Below the pieces are notes generated by a model. That model was not told where the DNA came from. It made no database searches and worked only from the letters and a program-made list of their open reading frames with translations. A stretch of DNA of 64,000 nucleotides from Ophiodon elongatus (taxonomy: Eukaryota > Chordata > Actinopteri > Perciformes > Hexagrammidae). The stretch covers positions 2,113,501 through 2,177,500 of the forward strand of contig JACSYO010002062.1 in assembly GCA_016806645.1 (NCBI GenBank), written 5' to 3'. A program made the position numbers and the translations under genes. Shown here in pieces: positions 1 through 15,207 of the stretch; the stretch's first letter is position 1, and every line of letters starts with the position of its first letter.

Positions 1-649
1 GTAAATGTACATTGAAAAATGTGTGTGTCAGAGTAAGTGGTATTCATGCTGTGTAAAATCGACATCTGATTATGAACATAAACTTTGTTATTTAGCGTTT
101 TGTAGTTTCAGGTGTAATGTGTTGTTTTAGTGAAATGTATGTAAAAATCATCCCAGTTTACATCGTTATTGAACATACAGACTGTCCTCCATATTACCGG
201 CTTTACTCTTCAATGTAAACGGGTCACGTACTAGCAAGCTAGCGTTAGCTTTGGCAGCTAGATCAGTTAGCTACGCAACAGACGGGAATATTCGGTGACA
301 ACTAATCTCTAAGTAAGAATTAGTTTATGTGTGTCTGTAAATCTCCATTGAATCACTGGAAACACATATGGCCAGATTGACTCCCTTCTTTGAAACTCAG
401 AACCAGTTTAAATATCTGTAAATGCAAAGTGCTCTGTTAATTCTATAATGTTTTCCTTCTTTTTGCCTTATCCTGTAATAAATCTACACAGTATTTTTTT
501 TTATTCAGTGATTTGGATTTAAACTAGTAGTGCCTACCAATTAGATTTACTTATTTTTATTCTATTAATTTCATTCACAAAGGATGATCAACCTCATTAC
601 TTCCCTTAATTGCAAAAAAAAAAAAAGACAAAGGAAACAAGATACTTAC
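1..649. other. dntt intron after exon 8
   Basis: A/T-rich intron sequence with no exon recognised. A search on the minus strand for the next TdT exon (DLVEST-like) found nothing, so that exon lies outside the window. Confidence 0.7.
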
Positions 650-3600
650 TTGCTTTTTCAGTCCATCAATAATTTTGGTTAGCAGAGTCTCCTCCCTCCC
701 CAGTTCAGGTGTGGTCACGATAAAGTCTACATCATGACCAAACTCCTTCCCCCTGGAGATAAAGACGTGGCACCGTTACTCATTCACTGTGTGCAGGAAA
801 TAATGAATAGAATTATCTTTTAGTCACAGCCCTTAACTGATGAAGAGGGAAGGTGGCAGGCAGAGCTATTAAAAGCACAGGCCATACTAATGGCATTGAC
901 TTTTTTTTACATTATCCCAACAAGTAATTTGTCTTAAGTTGTTAAATGGAAAAGCTCCTCTTTTCTTTTCTTTTTTTTTGTTGCCTCAGCTGTCAGAGCT
1001 TTAACTTTTATGAGAATCATCATCTTCTGCTTGGATCAGTGTCATAAAACAGACCCATATGGAGCCTGGCTGCGCTCACACAATGCATTTACTCCGTCAG
1101 CACAACTAGACCGTGGTGGAAGTGATTGTTAAGTGATTATCAGGCAGGAACAGATACAATGAAAAGCTCAGCAGAGAACCCCTGCATGTGCATAAGATCG
1201 TACACAAACGACACATCAAAGCTTCTGTCTGAAATCCACATACTGAATCAGTGACGGGACATAGTTTTCACTCCTGTTATTCAGGAAAGTGGTGCAGCTT
1301 GAAAAGATTTCAGTAGCCTGTTCACTCACAGTGGATCGTTTAAAGCTGGTTTATGGTATCAGGGTTGAGATTTGTTTATTCTCTTTTGAATTCACGTTGT
1401 GACTTCTTTGAGGACAACACTATCGGAGTATATGAGGCAGAGTGAAATGTAAACCTGGGACATTTGGTTATGAAAATCTTACTCTGAAAGTCAAATGAGT
1501 ATGTTCAGCTCTGTGTGAATTTGCCACCACAGTCATATCAGTAGGCTTCCGAGTTTCTAAGATCAGGAGGTGGAGTTGCACTTTCATACTGTGGTGTAAA
1601 TGTATAGCTAAGCTAACATGTACTTGTTTGTGTTGTTGTACAGTCCACCTGTATTCAACCTCCTCTGCCGGAGGTAGGAACTGCTCCACAAAGGAACTCT
1701 TGAACTCATTGTCCCATTAGCAACTAGCCTAACTGTCAGTTAGCAAGCAAGTTAGCTAGCTAGTAACTAGCTATTGAGACTTAACACTGGTGAAGTGTTC
1801 CCGGCTGGTTAGCCTAACAGCTACAGCAGTTTTGTTGTTGTTGTTTTTTTACTTTATAACAGGACAAAGTGCACCTGCAATGTAAATGCTTATGTACAAT
1901 GTGACGGTGCTAACCTGTGCCCTATAAGAGCGGGTTGCACACCGGCCAGATAGTTCTAGGTTCTTTATTTTTATTTTTGTATTTTTTATTATTTATTCCA
2001 TCCTGCCAGCACAATAGATGTGTAGTCCTAGTCGTGTTAAGTTGTGTAGCGCAGGGCTACCAGAGCTCTGTGGCTAGTAATGTTAGCATAATAAACATAT
2101 GTGGTTATAGTATGCTAACCAGCTAGCATACTTAATTTCTGATAATTTCTGTATGCATAATGTCATTTAATAACAACTCATGTATTAACACATCCCATTT
2201 AAATATTTTTTTTGGGATATACAGTTTGGAACTTCAATCAACCAAATGTTTTTTGCATGAGCATGGGCCCAAACTGCCAGAAAGGAAATGAGAGCTGTAC
2301 CATTTTGAGTAGAGGACAGAAGGGGGTTCATTGTTTCAGGGTATAGTCTCTTTAAGTACCGTAAACAATCTTGGTAATATTTATGTCTTAGAACAATTGG
2401 AATTATTTAGAAATTATTTTGTCTTTTTCATAGAAATGTTATTTAATTGTCTTGATTGATAATGCATTTGGTTTGTCTGTAGAAAGAGCTTGCTGTTTAA
2501 GAGCAAAGGATAGAAGCTTCTGAAGGCAGAGATGCTCACAAGTCATTTCTTGCAAGTCCCAGTCAAGTGTCACGTTTCTTATGATGGTAATGAGTGTTCT
2601 GTCATCTGCTGCATGCCACACAGCGAACGCCAATATAATCAAGTTTGGTGTTGTGTTTGCTAAGATGTTGTTGCTGCAGGTTACAATCATTTATGGCCAT
2701 GTGCACCAGATGTGTTACTTTGAGCATGTTTAATAAGGGAGGGAATGACTTTCAGCTCTTCAGACATTGTCATTAACGTTAATGCGCAAACGAAAATCTA
2801 AATAAATAAGAGCTCTATCACAAATGTCTCTTCAGGACTAGTCTGAAGTCACTATGTGTGCGACCATCTCTGTGTCAAGGGGAGTTCATGGTTAGAGTTG
2901 AAGCTTCTTCAGGTGGTGGCCAGCCGTCTGTCTCTAAAGCTGATGTTTGCTGTTGCCATAACAACTAACAACAATCGTCATCTTCTTTTGTACTTTACAA
3001 ATGACCACGGAAAACAGTTTATTGTCTGCTCCATTCCTATTCTATTTCCTATTCTATTTCTGACGTTTCTAGTTCTGAGTTTGAACATTTACTGCACATG
3101 GGCCATCACCTGTCCTTGAAAGTATATTTATACTTCTATATTGTGCTTTGGAGGTCTTTAGAGAGGAGCTGATTTGTTGTGCTGTTACTGAAACCCAGTC
3201 CAACTCCACCTGCTGTTTATGGATTTCTCCTTCGAGCAAAACATCCATCCTGCTCCGGCCAGGAAACGCAGCTGAAGTTGCCCCACAAATGACGGAAGCT
3301 TCCCCCCTGCCAGGCTGTGAACTGCTCAAGTTTGCCAGGCATCATTTCAAACTGACCATTACTGACCAACACCCGCTGGCTTACACACACACACACACAC
3401 TCACAAAACCTTTGATAAACAATAGGCTTAATCATAAAGATGTGTCCACCTACACGACGAAATGACAAGGAGCGTTGGTGCATGCCGATGTGGCTGCAAA
3501 CAAGCCTCCGGCCGCATCGCACCTCCGTGTTTGATCTCCCCTTGCCGCCTCGAACAGATGAGTGATGGCAGCGAAGAGCGAGGGACACTAAAAGAGGCCA

Positions 3601-6600
3601 CGGACGGCGCGCTGGAAAGCTTCTAAAAGGTCACCGCGGCTAATTCAGAGAGCGAGGAAGTATTAGAAAACAGCCATTAGAGCTCCACAAGGCGTGATAA
3701 TGTTAATGGTTAGCGTCAGTGGCAGAGAGCATGTACCCCCCATGGCATTAACGGGATGAGTGGCTGAATTGCAGGTTCACTCAGAGCAGATAGTGCTTCA
3801 GTCACAGTCGTTTAATTTGCACAGTGACTGTGTGTAATCCATTCTTTCTATAAAATAATAAGACGTGGGAGTGCTCACTTGTGTTTCAGTAGTATTTATG
3901 TCGGCCTTTATGTGAATAGTTGACACTTCTGTAATGAGTTGACTGCTAGGACACCGCTATTTGAGACTGCATCACAGATTTCCAGCTGCTGACGGAGCAA
4001 CTTTCCCCCGAACCCTCAAACACTTAATTGGCAAGGCTGAGATTCCACAACACTTCCAGCTTGTGCAGCGCGCTCAAGTTGTTAAGTGAAACCTCACCGT
4101 TAGCCTCTGCTGCGCCGGCAAAACTCACTCGAGTGCACTGCATAAATGTGTGCCGTGAATAGCAAAAAAAAAAAAAAAGGGGGGAGATCATCAGCATAAA
4201 TTGAGTTTACTTCCAATCAGAGCTTTAAAACGAGCTGATTTTATCGAGGCATGGGGAAACACGGGAATTGGGGTTTATTTGAGGGGAAGACGCCGTGGCA
4301 TTGCACTCCTCAGCTCCTTCCTGATCGCACCGGAGCATTAGTATGTGTCGGGTCTGTGCATATTCAACCGCAGTCAGCGGAAAACTAGACACATTCTCTC
4401 CGGCAGAGAGGGTGTTTTTTCCTTCTTCTCTGCCTCTAATGGTGCTCCTTCAGAACGCTGTTTTTATTTAGCATGAGGGAATACACTCCTGCTCAGCAGG
4501 AGATGTGAATGGGAAGGTTGGGCTGAAAATATTAGCTTTGATGGTGCTGTTAACACACTGTGCACCGTGACACCGCCAGTGTTCCTTTAAATTAAGTGCA
4601 ATAAAAGAGCAGAGAACTTGAATTTAGCCGCTCTACTATTTTATTGCGTGAGGGGAAATGCTAAATTATTAATTCCTTCAGCACAAAGCCCATAAAATAT
4701 ACATAGTTCTATACAAATTTGTGTGGACGACACGGCGACATGTATAAATAATACAGATGTGCGAAGTGTTGCTGCTGCTGGAAAATTTCACAGGATGCAT
4801 TTATTTGCGGTGAGGAGAGTTGAGCGGCAGTCAAAAGTGGCTGGTCAGGGAAATGAAACAGGTTTCACCTCGTATCGCACTCGCTTTCTTAAAGGGACAG
4901 TTCACCCCAAAATCAAAAATCCATATTTCCCCTCTTAACTGCAGTGCTATTTATTAATCTAGATATTACGAGATATCGGCCATAGAGATGTCTGCCTTCT
5001 CTCCGATATAATAGGACTACATGTCACTCGGCTTGTGGAACTCAAAGCTAAAAAAACGTACATTTGAAAAACAAATCAATGTGTCTTTACAGAAATACTT
5101 AGCCGGTTACTCGAGATAATCCACAAACCTTGGTGTGAGCAGTTTTAATTAGGAACTATATTCTTTCTACCGAACTACACCCGCCAACCGCTATCACGTC
5201 CACGAGTAGATGCGCTTTCTTTTTTTGCTAGTTCAGTTTACGGGTGTCGTTCGGTTGAACATATTTTTTTTCCTGACATGAAAATGCTCGCAACAACGTT
5301 TTTTTATCTTAAGTATCCGTCCCCATGATTTCATGGAAAGCCATCATGACCTTTGAGCGCCACAAGCCGAGTGCCATATAGTCCCATTATATTGCAGAGA
5401 AGGCATTCATCTCCTTGGCCGATATCTCCAAAACTAGGCAGCTCACACTAAAACAATCTAGATTGATAAATAGCACTACATGTTAGAGGAAAAGTATGCA
5501 CCTTAAATTTGGGGTTAACTGTCCCTTAAAGATTCTTGCTAACAGAAAAACGAGGTGATAAGCAGGAAGACATGTCATAAAAACAAGAAAAAGCACAAAG
5601 TGTAAAAGCGTACATAGGGCATACCTTATGATCAGACAGCTCATTTAGCTCTTTCCCCTACAAGCTGATAACGGAGTTGTTTATAAAAATCATGGCACTC
5701 TAAACTGAGCTAAACTGATAAGGGTTATTTATCTCAGTTGTTGTTCGAGGGAAACAATGCAGCGGGACTCAGCCCCTATCTGAGGATCTGAAAGCAAACA
5801 CCACTGGACCCCTCATCAGTGTCACTTTGAGTCGTATTCCAGACAATCTGATGTTAAATAAGATCCACTGCGGGGACTTGCCGGCTTCACGCCGAAATAA
5901 ACACACATTCCGCTGACACCGTGTGAGCATTTCACACGCAGTGGTGGTAGGAGCTGTATTTCCAAGCCTAATCTATTTTTAATCCTCCCCCCCAACAAAA
6001 CCGCTTTAAGACTTGTCACCCGCCTTCCACAGCTGTCCTTTCAATAAGGCTAATGTCAGCGGCATCAACAAATCCCTGCCACGCTGTGTCCCTCTGAAGT
6101 GGATGACAGCCTGAGTTTACTGGAGCACGGCGCTTATTTCGCGGAACTTTTGGGAGCCGAGTTATTTTTCTTTGTGTACGTTATCCAGAGATGAAAGATG
6201 TGCCGGAGCCGCGTGCATCTCTTTAAGGAGGTATATGGTGTGTGTGCTTCTCCATCTTTTGACAAGGGCTATTGGCTGGAAAGATGAAGCCAGTAAGAGA
6301 CTCTACATCACGCTGGAAATTAGAGGTAATTAATTTGAGCTTTGACAGGACTTTAGAAGAGAACATTTTTAAATATGTCACACAGGAGAGAATTAGTGGG
6401 TTATTAGTGATGCTGCCAGCATCTTAGAGAGCATATGAACTATTTTGGCGTAATAGGCCTTATAGCGCCTCCTGCTGTGTTCAAACCATTTCTGGAGTTT
6501 CTGCTTTTTCGGTGAGATAAAGGTAAATTACTTACTTTCCGACTGATAATGTACAAGTCATCTTTCTTCAATTATAGCTCTGCGTGATTCCAATTATGTT

Positions 6601-9600
6601 TCACGTAATTCTCCCCAAGCCTGCACCAAATATGAGATGAAATAAATTCATCTCCCTGAGTTTGAAGCCATAAAAGCTCCCTTACAGGCCCCTTTACGCT
6701 TTGCAGCAGACTCCTGGCCCATAAATCCTGCACCGTTCCTCCCCTTCATTCTTGATGTTAACTATGCATGATGCTCTAATCGCTTTCCCCATCTCTTTTA
6801 CCACATCATCCCCTTGAGGAGCAGTTATTTACATAATCAGATATCATTCCAGCTGTCATTTATCGTTTTTGAGATTAGAGATATTGGATGTCTTTTTGGG
6901 GGGGTTTTGTTTGTGCAGTTTGATACCATCTTTGTTTAAGAAAGCTGTGGGCGTATAACCACCGAGACAAATCAAATATACACCCAGGTCCAGTAATTCT
7001 TTTAAGAAAACACAATATTCCTCTTGAAGTTGAATTCATAAGCAGTAAAACGCACCTTCTTACATTCAGAGGTTTCACTGCTACCCACTAACTTGGTCTG
7101 GTATGAGAATATGGTGGCTATAAAGTAAGCTAGAGGTAAACCTATGGTAAATATTAATGTATAACGCACATTATTGAGTCGGTTTGCTGGCAGTATGGCT
7201 GTGTCCCAAACAGTGCTGGACAATAATTCACTACCACTTAACACGTGGTGAGTAAAGAGTACTGTAAGTACTGTACCAATAACGCTTCGTAAGCTTTAGT
7301 TACAGCCGGGTCCAGTAGACAATCCAAAAAAGAAGAAATGTGTGTCGGACTTCACAGTTGTTGTGTTTATATGTTGCGTGTTCTTAGCTGGCTCAAATGC
7401 AATTTCTGGAAATTTCGACTGGAACGCCACCTGAAGTCAAATTTCCGTCTCGGAAAGTCGGGCGAACCCCACCAACCTCAAGATGGCCATAAACATTAAA
7501 AAGAAGCTGTAGTAATGTGCTGTTTATTAGCATTTCTGTCCTATTTGTTTCTCATTAAATCAGTCATACATACTGTACTGTCCAACTTCTATGTGAACAT
7601 GTTGCCACAGTGTTTGTATGAGCAAAATACCGGCGTAAAGGGTTGTTATTAACTGGTATTGCTAACAATGGCTAACCCAGCTGGAGCAAACCCCATTAAG
7701 GTTTCCGACTTGTTTAACACGAATGTGGTCAAGTCGGGTGTGACGTCATTCCCTGCTCTGACTTTTGATTTCCAAGGTAATGAATGCAGCATTATACGCA
7801 CTCGCAGTTTGACGTCGTTCGGCACACGTTTTTAGCGGTTAGCATAAAACAGTCAAGTTTACTGATTCTTGTGTACTAACTGCAAAACATAGTATAATAT
7901 TACGGTCAACATATACTATCGGTACAAAACTAAATTACTTTGTAGAATGGAATGGGACACAGCTTATTGCTGTTACAATAGCTTAGCACATTAGCTTTTG
8001 CTGAAGCGTTGCTAATTGCACAGAGGTCGTTGTTTACTTTGTCTCACTTTAGTCAGTCTATGATTATTTCGTGCCAAACTTTGCCAAACTGGAATGTATT
8101 AGAATACAGCGAATAAAGAAAAAAGGGGGGAACTTTCACAAGATGTTTGGAGAAACGTTATGTTTGCAGCGGGCACTATTAAAGGCCATCAGCTAAGCTG
8201 CGGCAGCTCTGTCACCCCTGTTGAGAGGCAAGCGCCTGTCCTCACTGCCAGACTGCTTTTGAATTATTTACCGCACACGCCACTGGTTACGGCTGGATTT
8301 TTACAACACTACGGAGCAGAGTGCCCCGCGCTTACTCAGGCGCATACAAAAAAAAAAAGAAGAGCAGCACAAAGAGGTGGCGGCGGAAGGAGGCTCCGGC
8401 TGTGAGCAAATAGTTGCACTCAGTAGGTGGCTTTGCAAGAGCACTCACCGTGCACTTTGAGATTGGCAATGTAATGCATTTCAACATCTTAATGTAAATG
8501 CAATACCATGTCGGGGAACTTTTTTTACAAGCAAAGGAGATAGTGACCGTGTGCTGTGTTGTCACGTCAACACAATTGATCTACTAAATCCTATCAACTG
8601 CAGGATGCACTGAAGCGCCAGCAGCTCTGATGCTTCTAAACCACGCACTGTGACTGTGTGACAGCAGTTAGTCATAAGGAGGAGGACTCAAGCAGACCTC
8701 TTGAAACGTTTCTAATATCCTTGCATTCCCATCAACAGTGGAAAACAAGAATAAATGCAGGACAGGAAGTGCTGTTCCGTATCAACAGAGCGAGGGAGGA
8801 GGAGACGAGTCGCGTACCTGCGAAAGCCACCTGTCAGTGCCAGTACGGCGACCGGAGTGATCGCACGGGCAGCTCCGTCGATAATGATCCTCAGGGACCG
8901 GGCCTCCGCTTTACTGACAGCCCTGGATATGTCTCCATAATGCAGAAAACCTGTGGGGACGAGACCACGTGGTTATTAGTCTGGGAGCCAGCCATCAATC
9001 ATAGCCATTTGCTCCGGAGAAGTGACGAGTCAGGGTGAATTAAGAGTAAAGTAAAATGTGATGCGTTCTGCTGGCTGATGGAGGGCGACTAGCGGTGCAC
9101 GCCTGCTGCAGACACAAGAGGATTACAGCCAGTGTAGATACTGAGCTGAAATTATGATTGATGGATTGATGGGTATCTTGTTGATTTCATGCATCTCACT
9201 TTCTATTTTCTCTTCTTTCTTTTTTTTGCAGCGCTACATAAAAAGCGTACATTTTCAATTTCTTCCCTCAGAACAGATGGAGCTCCAACGTCAATCAACA
9301 AAAAAATCCGTAATGATATTTCTTTCTCCACCGCAGAATAATTTCATAAAACAATTCATGTTTTCTGAACTTTTTAAGATTTACAGAATACAGTGGAGAG
9401 ATCAGGGTTGAAACACATTCCCCTTGTCTAAAGCAGGCATTATTTCTTGGCACAGATCGGAGACTGCAGTGTTCCGAATGATGGATTATGAGCGGTTTGA
9501 TGAAGATGTCTGTCGGCCTAATACATCATCGGATGGAGTTTCTAACTGAATGGGAACCTGCGAGCGGTGTAATATAATGTTGTGAATTACCGCCTCATGC

Positions 9601-12188
9601 AGTGCTACAGTATATGTATCCAGCAGCATCCTGAGCAGCAGCAGAGGACGAATACAAATGAAAAGCTGCTTCCCTTTGAGACATTTAACCACGCACATTA
9701 AACGCTCCGTGGGATTTCTGTCACCGACAACGATTGAGTCTGATGCGATCTACATGTCCGGAGGCTGCTGCATTCCCGTTCACTCGGCCGGTTCTTCCAG
9801 AGTCGAGCGTGGCCATCGCCTCAGAGACTGACCACTATAACTCCTTGTGCTGCGCTTCCTTTAGTGGTGCCATGGCTCCGAGGATGGCCTGTCGGTCGGT
9901 CCACCACTCTGGGCCAGACTGAAATATTATATATGTTATTTATACTGTTATTTATCTAGCACATTGCACTGCACTTTTATTGCTACTTCTTTTTGCACTT
10001 CTGGTTAGATGCTAAAACTGCAATGTGCAATGACAATAAAGTTGAATCTGATATCTCAACAACTATTTGATAGATTGCCATAGAACATTTTTATTGTTTA
10101 CATTATTTTTATTTTTATCCCTACTGACCCCTGACCGTTGTGGTTCATTGAGTGAACCGTCTCAACAAGTGTTGGAGGGATGCAGACTTTTACAGTCTTT
10201 CTAAACTTGTGAACTAGCGCTGTTATCAGGTTAAAATACTACGTAATACTAATACTAATAATACTCAGTATGATATCATCATCATCATCACCGAATTAGC
10301 TCATTAATAAGCGGTGATGAACACACTGACGAACTACAGAGAGTTCATTGGGCCACATCCTCTGGAGACCACGAATGTCTGTACAAAATGTCAATCCATC
10401 CAATAGTCGAGATATTTCAGTCTGCACTTAAGTGGTTGGCCCACCGACAGACCAATATTGCCCTCCCAGAGACATGCTGCTCACGAGGCTCAAAATATAT
10501 CACATCCCTCACATCCCTCAAGCTCATTTCTTTCCATCTCTTCCATCTCTAGGAAACCATATCATGAACTCTCACGAGTGACTCAACGCAACCTTTCTGC
10601 TCACCACGCGCATCTCTTAACTCCTCTGCTGGAGGTTGCCAACGGTCTTCATTTCTGAACACCACCGTCTGGACAAGTGTTACATTTACAGCCTGCTAAT
10701 GACCAAATAATTCAAAAGATCAAAAAGCAACATTTTGGACCTCAACTTCTTGTCTGTATAACAGTTTGTTTCCCTTCATGTTGAGCCTCACAGAGCCGCT
10801 AAGAGCTGGCTGCAGACTCTTAATTGTTGACATGTCCGGATTAATTTACCACTGCTTTGGAAACTGTCCAAAAGCCAGATACAAAATCTTCCTTTTACAA
10901 GTACCTCTAACATTTGAAAGAGACCATAACTCTCTCCCACTATAAGTCAGCAACCTCTCACGGTCTCTGCTTGGATGGCCCTCTCTCCGCCCGGCTGATG
11001 TGTGAAGGCTCATGGGAATTCCACAGCGAGCGTTCCCCTCTGCAGTCGCCATTCATTGATTTTTTATTAAAAACACCCCTGCTGCCTTTCCCTTTTGTGT
11101 TTTCACTGTAAACTCCCTGCTGGTCACATCTCATCTCCCTTTTGGAGAAAGCACATTACAGCCAGCGCCTCGCATAAGGAGCCTCCTAAGGGACCGGAAA
11201 AAATTAAATGACACGTGGCTCTTGGAAGCAAACTCGAGTTGTGATTTTCAGCCTGTAATTTGTAGAGTGGCGGAGTGGAAGTGCTGAGATGTTGATGTAC
11301 CAGTTTGCTGCATCCGGTTCAGATGAACGCTGGGGTCTGCCAGAATGTCGCTGAATGAGCGCAGCCCTCTGCGGTACCACTTGTCAGCCGTCTTGGGTCC
11401 AACCCCAAACACACTTGTGAACAGCTGGCAGGAAACGAGGTAAGGACGTAATCAAGAAGACATGCTTTCTGAAATGACAGGCTCTTCTCAAGGGGAGAGC
11501 ATTCAGAGTTTTCGAAGAGCGCTGCGTCCTTAAGAGATAGCAAATGCAAATCATGTTCGCAGCGATTTCAAAGCACCAAAAAGTGAGGGAAGCAAAACTA
11601 ACGATGGAGTTGTTGTCTGCTGTCGTCTACTGACCTTAAATGATTGATACCTTTCATCAGAGAGGAGCTTCTCGACTTCAAACGAACGGCCGCATTGGAG
11701 GACCTCCTGTGAAATATGAAAGGCAGATAATATCCTTCAGACAAAATGCTCTCGGCACGCTATACTCTCCTGTTTTCCGTTCCATCAGCAATTAACAAAT
11801 GGCCTCAAATGGCCTACTTGTAAAACAAAGAAAAAGTTTCCATTGAAATCAGGGGGCTCCTCGCGTCGTCATTTTCCATTTCTTTTCAAGAAATAACAAC
11901 TTTGTTGTTGTAAAACGTGGGATTAATACCGTTTTTTATGGCGTTCATAAAAATAAAAAAAAGCCCAAGGTAACACTTTTCCCCCCTTTTTGCTTCTATT
12001 GTTTGCTCCGCAACAACTTTGTCCCGCCTTTAATTGTCACGGCAGTGCAAGAGACAATTTGCTGGTCGCATTTTTTAACTGCCTCCATTTATGTTGGGGG
12101 GGCCATAAAACGTGCCGGCGGTTATCTGGTTAATATCAGACGCCTTCCACTGGGGTGACTGTAAAAAGGTCGCTTGACGTTGGAAATG

Positions 12189-12229
<41 letters not shown>

Positions 12230-15136
12230 CTTTTGTTTTTACAAGGCGTCTCTGTTGTTTCTAGCGCGTGGAGGGACGACGTCGAGTATCAATGGGCCGG
12301 TGAACTCGCGTGCACCGCCGTGTGAGGGCAGGGCCGTTTCTACTGCAGCCTTCACTGCTCAATGATGCATCCACCCGTCCACCGCTGCTTTCCAACCCTC
12401 GAGCTAAGGCCAACCCCTCAGACGCAGGGATAATGCTTCGACACACTCCCTGCTTTTGGGCTGGGGGGTTTGGGGAGGAGGGGAGGACACACTTCTTCAC
12501 ATGCACAACGTCTCTCACTCACACACACACACACACACACGTACTGACTATTCCTCCCCAACTCTGCCTCGTTGCTCCCAGACTTTCATGTCAGTAGGTT
12601 TATATCTTTTCGATTCAGCCGCCGCTGACGAGAGTGTCACTCCGATGTTCACAGGCACGTCAGGCGTTTTGTTTTCACTCTGTTTGGTTTCACTTTGTTT
12701 TCTTGTGTCATGTCAGTTTTTTTCTTCTTGTTTTGAGCCGCGATCTGTTCAAAGAGACAACCTAGCGGAAGAAGAAGAAGAAAAAGAAGAAGGGAAAAAA
12801 CCTGGGTGTACATCTGAATCATGTAAGAACAACAACAGGGAGAGGTCATTCACAGGCAGTCTAATTTAGTCTCCGGGGACGTTTATGTTATTTTGTTTAA
12901 TGACTCTGCCTCGGCGCTGACAGATTTGACAGATTGTGAGACTTGCTCCGAGACCCGCCGCGTGTCTGTTAGGTTTAATGTGTCAGAGAGTTGGACTGCA
13001 GAGCTGCACCCTGCTCCTCCTACGGGGACTCGGCGTTCTCTCCGAGCAAACATTTCTCGACACTTTCCCTGACAACTCGCCGTGATTCCTGCCCTGAGCA
13101 CGACTGTAGGTGAGGGGATGATTGCCAAGTGACCCAAGAAGACTATATATTTTTTTCTCCCCCTCCTCCCACCCCCCCAAAAGACGAGATAAATCGGCGT
13201 GATGCCTGTCAGTGTGTGTGCTCATGTGTGAGCGTGTGTTATGTGAGAGTGAGTGTCTGTCTGTCTAGGACTTGGAATTTTCAAAACTATTTTTGATATA
13301 TTTTTAAAAGATTGTATTTTTTTTTCAAGCCTTCAATAACTCACAGCAAACGTGTTCTTGCAAGATGAAATTCCACTTCTGTGTCACCTGAAAGCATACA
13401 TGTGTTTGTGCAGATCGCTGTTGTTAGAGGAAGAAAGTTCAGCTACATTCTTCTTGACAGCGCACTCACACAATCTGCACAGACATTGATGGAAAAAATA
13501 CGAAACACTCGCTCCGTGAAGAGAAGACAAGGTCGAGGAGAGCAGCTGACATGTCTTTTTTATATTTTTAAGTCTCATGACATCAAAATGTAAAATGCTC
13601 CCGATGAGTCAGCTGATGATGAGTCGTATCAAATTGGTGGGTAATGATGGCGATGATATTTTATAACCGATGATGATTGGGTTGGATGATAATGACTGGG
13701 CGTGCTGCAGAATTTATGATGTGCTGTCACTTGATGTACATTGTTCCGTGTGAGCTTTCATAATGGATTCCAGCCTTCACATTACATCCTTCTGTTCGTC
13801 CGTAGCATTCTCGTGAGTGCCACATCTCAGGAATGTTTACTTGGACTTAAGGATGAACTGATTTGATGCCGGTGGTCAAAAGGTCACAACCCCAAGCCTA
13901 CAGGTTCTGAATGACGACATAAATCTTTTAAATGTTCCTAATTTCCCTAAATCAGCTCGGCACTGTTGTTTCATCAAACAAGAGTAAAAGAGTGCAATTC
14001 TCAGGGATTATTTTCAGCGGTGGATTAGTCCACATTTGTATGTAATGTATATTAAGTATTTAGAGCAGCAGGACGGTGTGTGTTTGACTCAAAACAAACT
14101 GCAACACTGTGGCTCATTGATGTCTTCATAATAGTTTTTGGACAACAGTGGAGCTCTGGCTATGCTAAGCTATGGCACAGATGAATAAGATAACTCAGGC
14201 TTTGGCCACACAGAAAATACTTGTTAGTAGGATCAATTCATTTTTAGTCAGCGCTTAATAGCTCATTAATAGCATCCCATATACACTTTGCGTTACTGCT
14301 GACCACTTTCCAATGCATTTTCCAAACTTTCTATGGCAGCCTCTGATGTTAGATAATTTCACATGAGTATTAAAATCAAGGTCAAGAGACTTGCGAGGTG
14401 ATACATCACAGTAAAGAATGCATTATCTATTGTTTGCATGCGCAGACTGATCTGAAAACTCTCCTTGTTTGGAAACTTGAGAGCCTTCGCGTTCATGAGC
14501 TATGTTGTCGGAAAAACAAACTTGTATGGCCGCCCAAATAAACCTCTGTTGTTTCATGCGACCGATAGTCTCAACACATAATACAGATAGACGTGCAGAC
14601 TCTTGGCCTTACCTCCATGACTGCCTTAATGTGTTCTCCCAGGCAGGGCAGGTCCTGTGCTTCCCCCAGGCATCGCACTGCCCAGGGCAGACTCTTCAGC
14701 ACGGACGCAGCTCTCCTGAAGGCCAGGCACGGACCCTCGATCTCGTTGAATTCATAGTTTTCCGCCAGCACTTCAAAAGCATCCTACAGGGAGAGGTAAG
14801 CAAGGGCAGGTCAAGGGAGAAAGAAGTACAATGTACACTTTGAGAAAAAAGGGTTCCGAATGGGTTCTTTCTGAACCATTTGCTTCGGAAGAACCCTTTT
14901 TGGAGTAATAGTTCTTCAAGGATTGTTGAAAGCATGAGGGTTAAAAGGGAACAACCAACTTGATTGTGATTGAAAATCCATGATGATTAGCCCTGGCCTT
15001 TTAGATGGGGGTTCTAGGTAAACCCCCCTGGGTGCGTTCTGGATGAAACCCTTTGGAATATAAAATGTTTCTTGGTAGAACCCTGTGGGTAGGTTCTTGT
15101 TACCATCCTTAAAAAGGTGGAAATGTTCTGAAAAGA

Positions 15137-15207
<71 letters not shown>

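Larger units (their letters stand above)
753..8817. other. dntt intron 7, about 8 kb
   Basis: No coding exon recognised. It contains two MITE-like elements (4889-5529 and 7198-7963), a short CA run at 3383-3400 and many poly-A/T tracts. GC-balanced stretches around 3480-4600 look less decayed than their surroundings but carry no open frame of note. Confidence 0.7.
8951..11300. other. dntt intron 6
   Basis: No exon recognised. It holds a LINE-tail-like sequence near 9930-10050 and fragments of dispersed repeat family A near 10050-10460. Confidence 0.65.

Noticed and set aside
14502..14843. Plus-strand frame of 113 codons
   Set aside because: Antisense shadow of dntt exon 4 (14613-14783).
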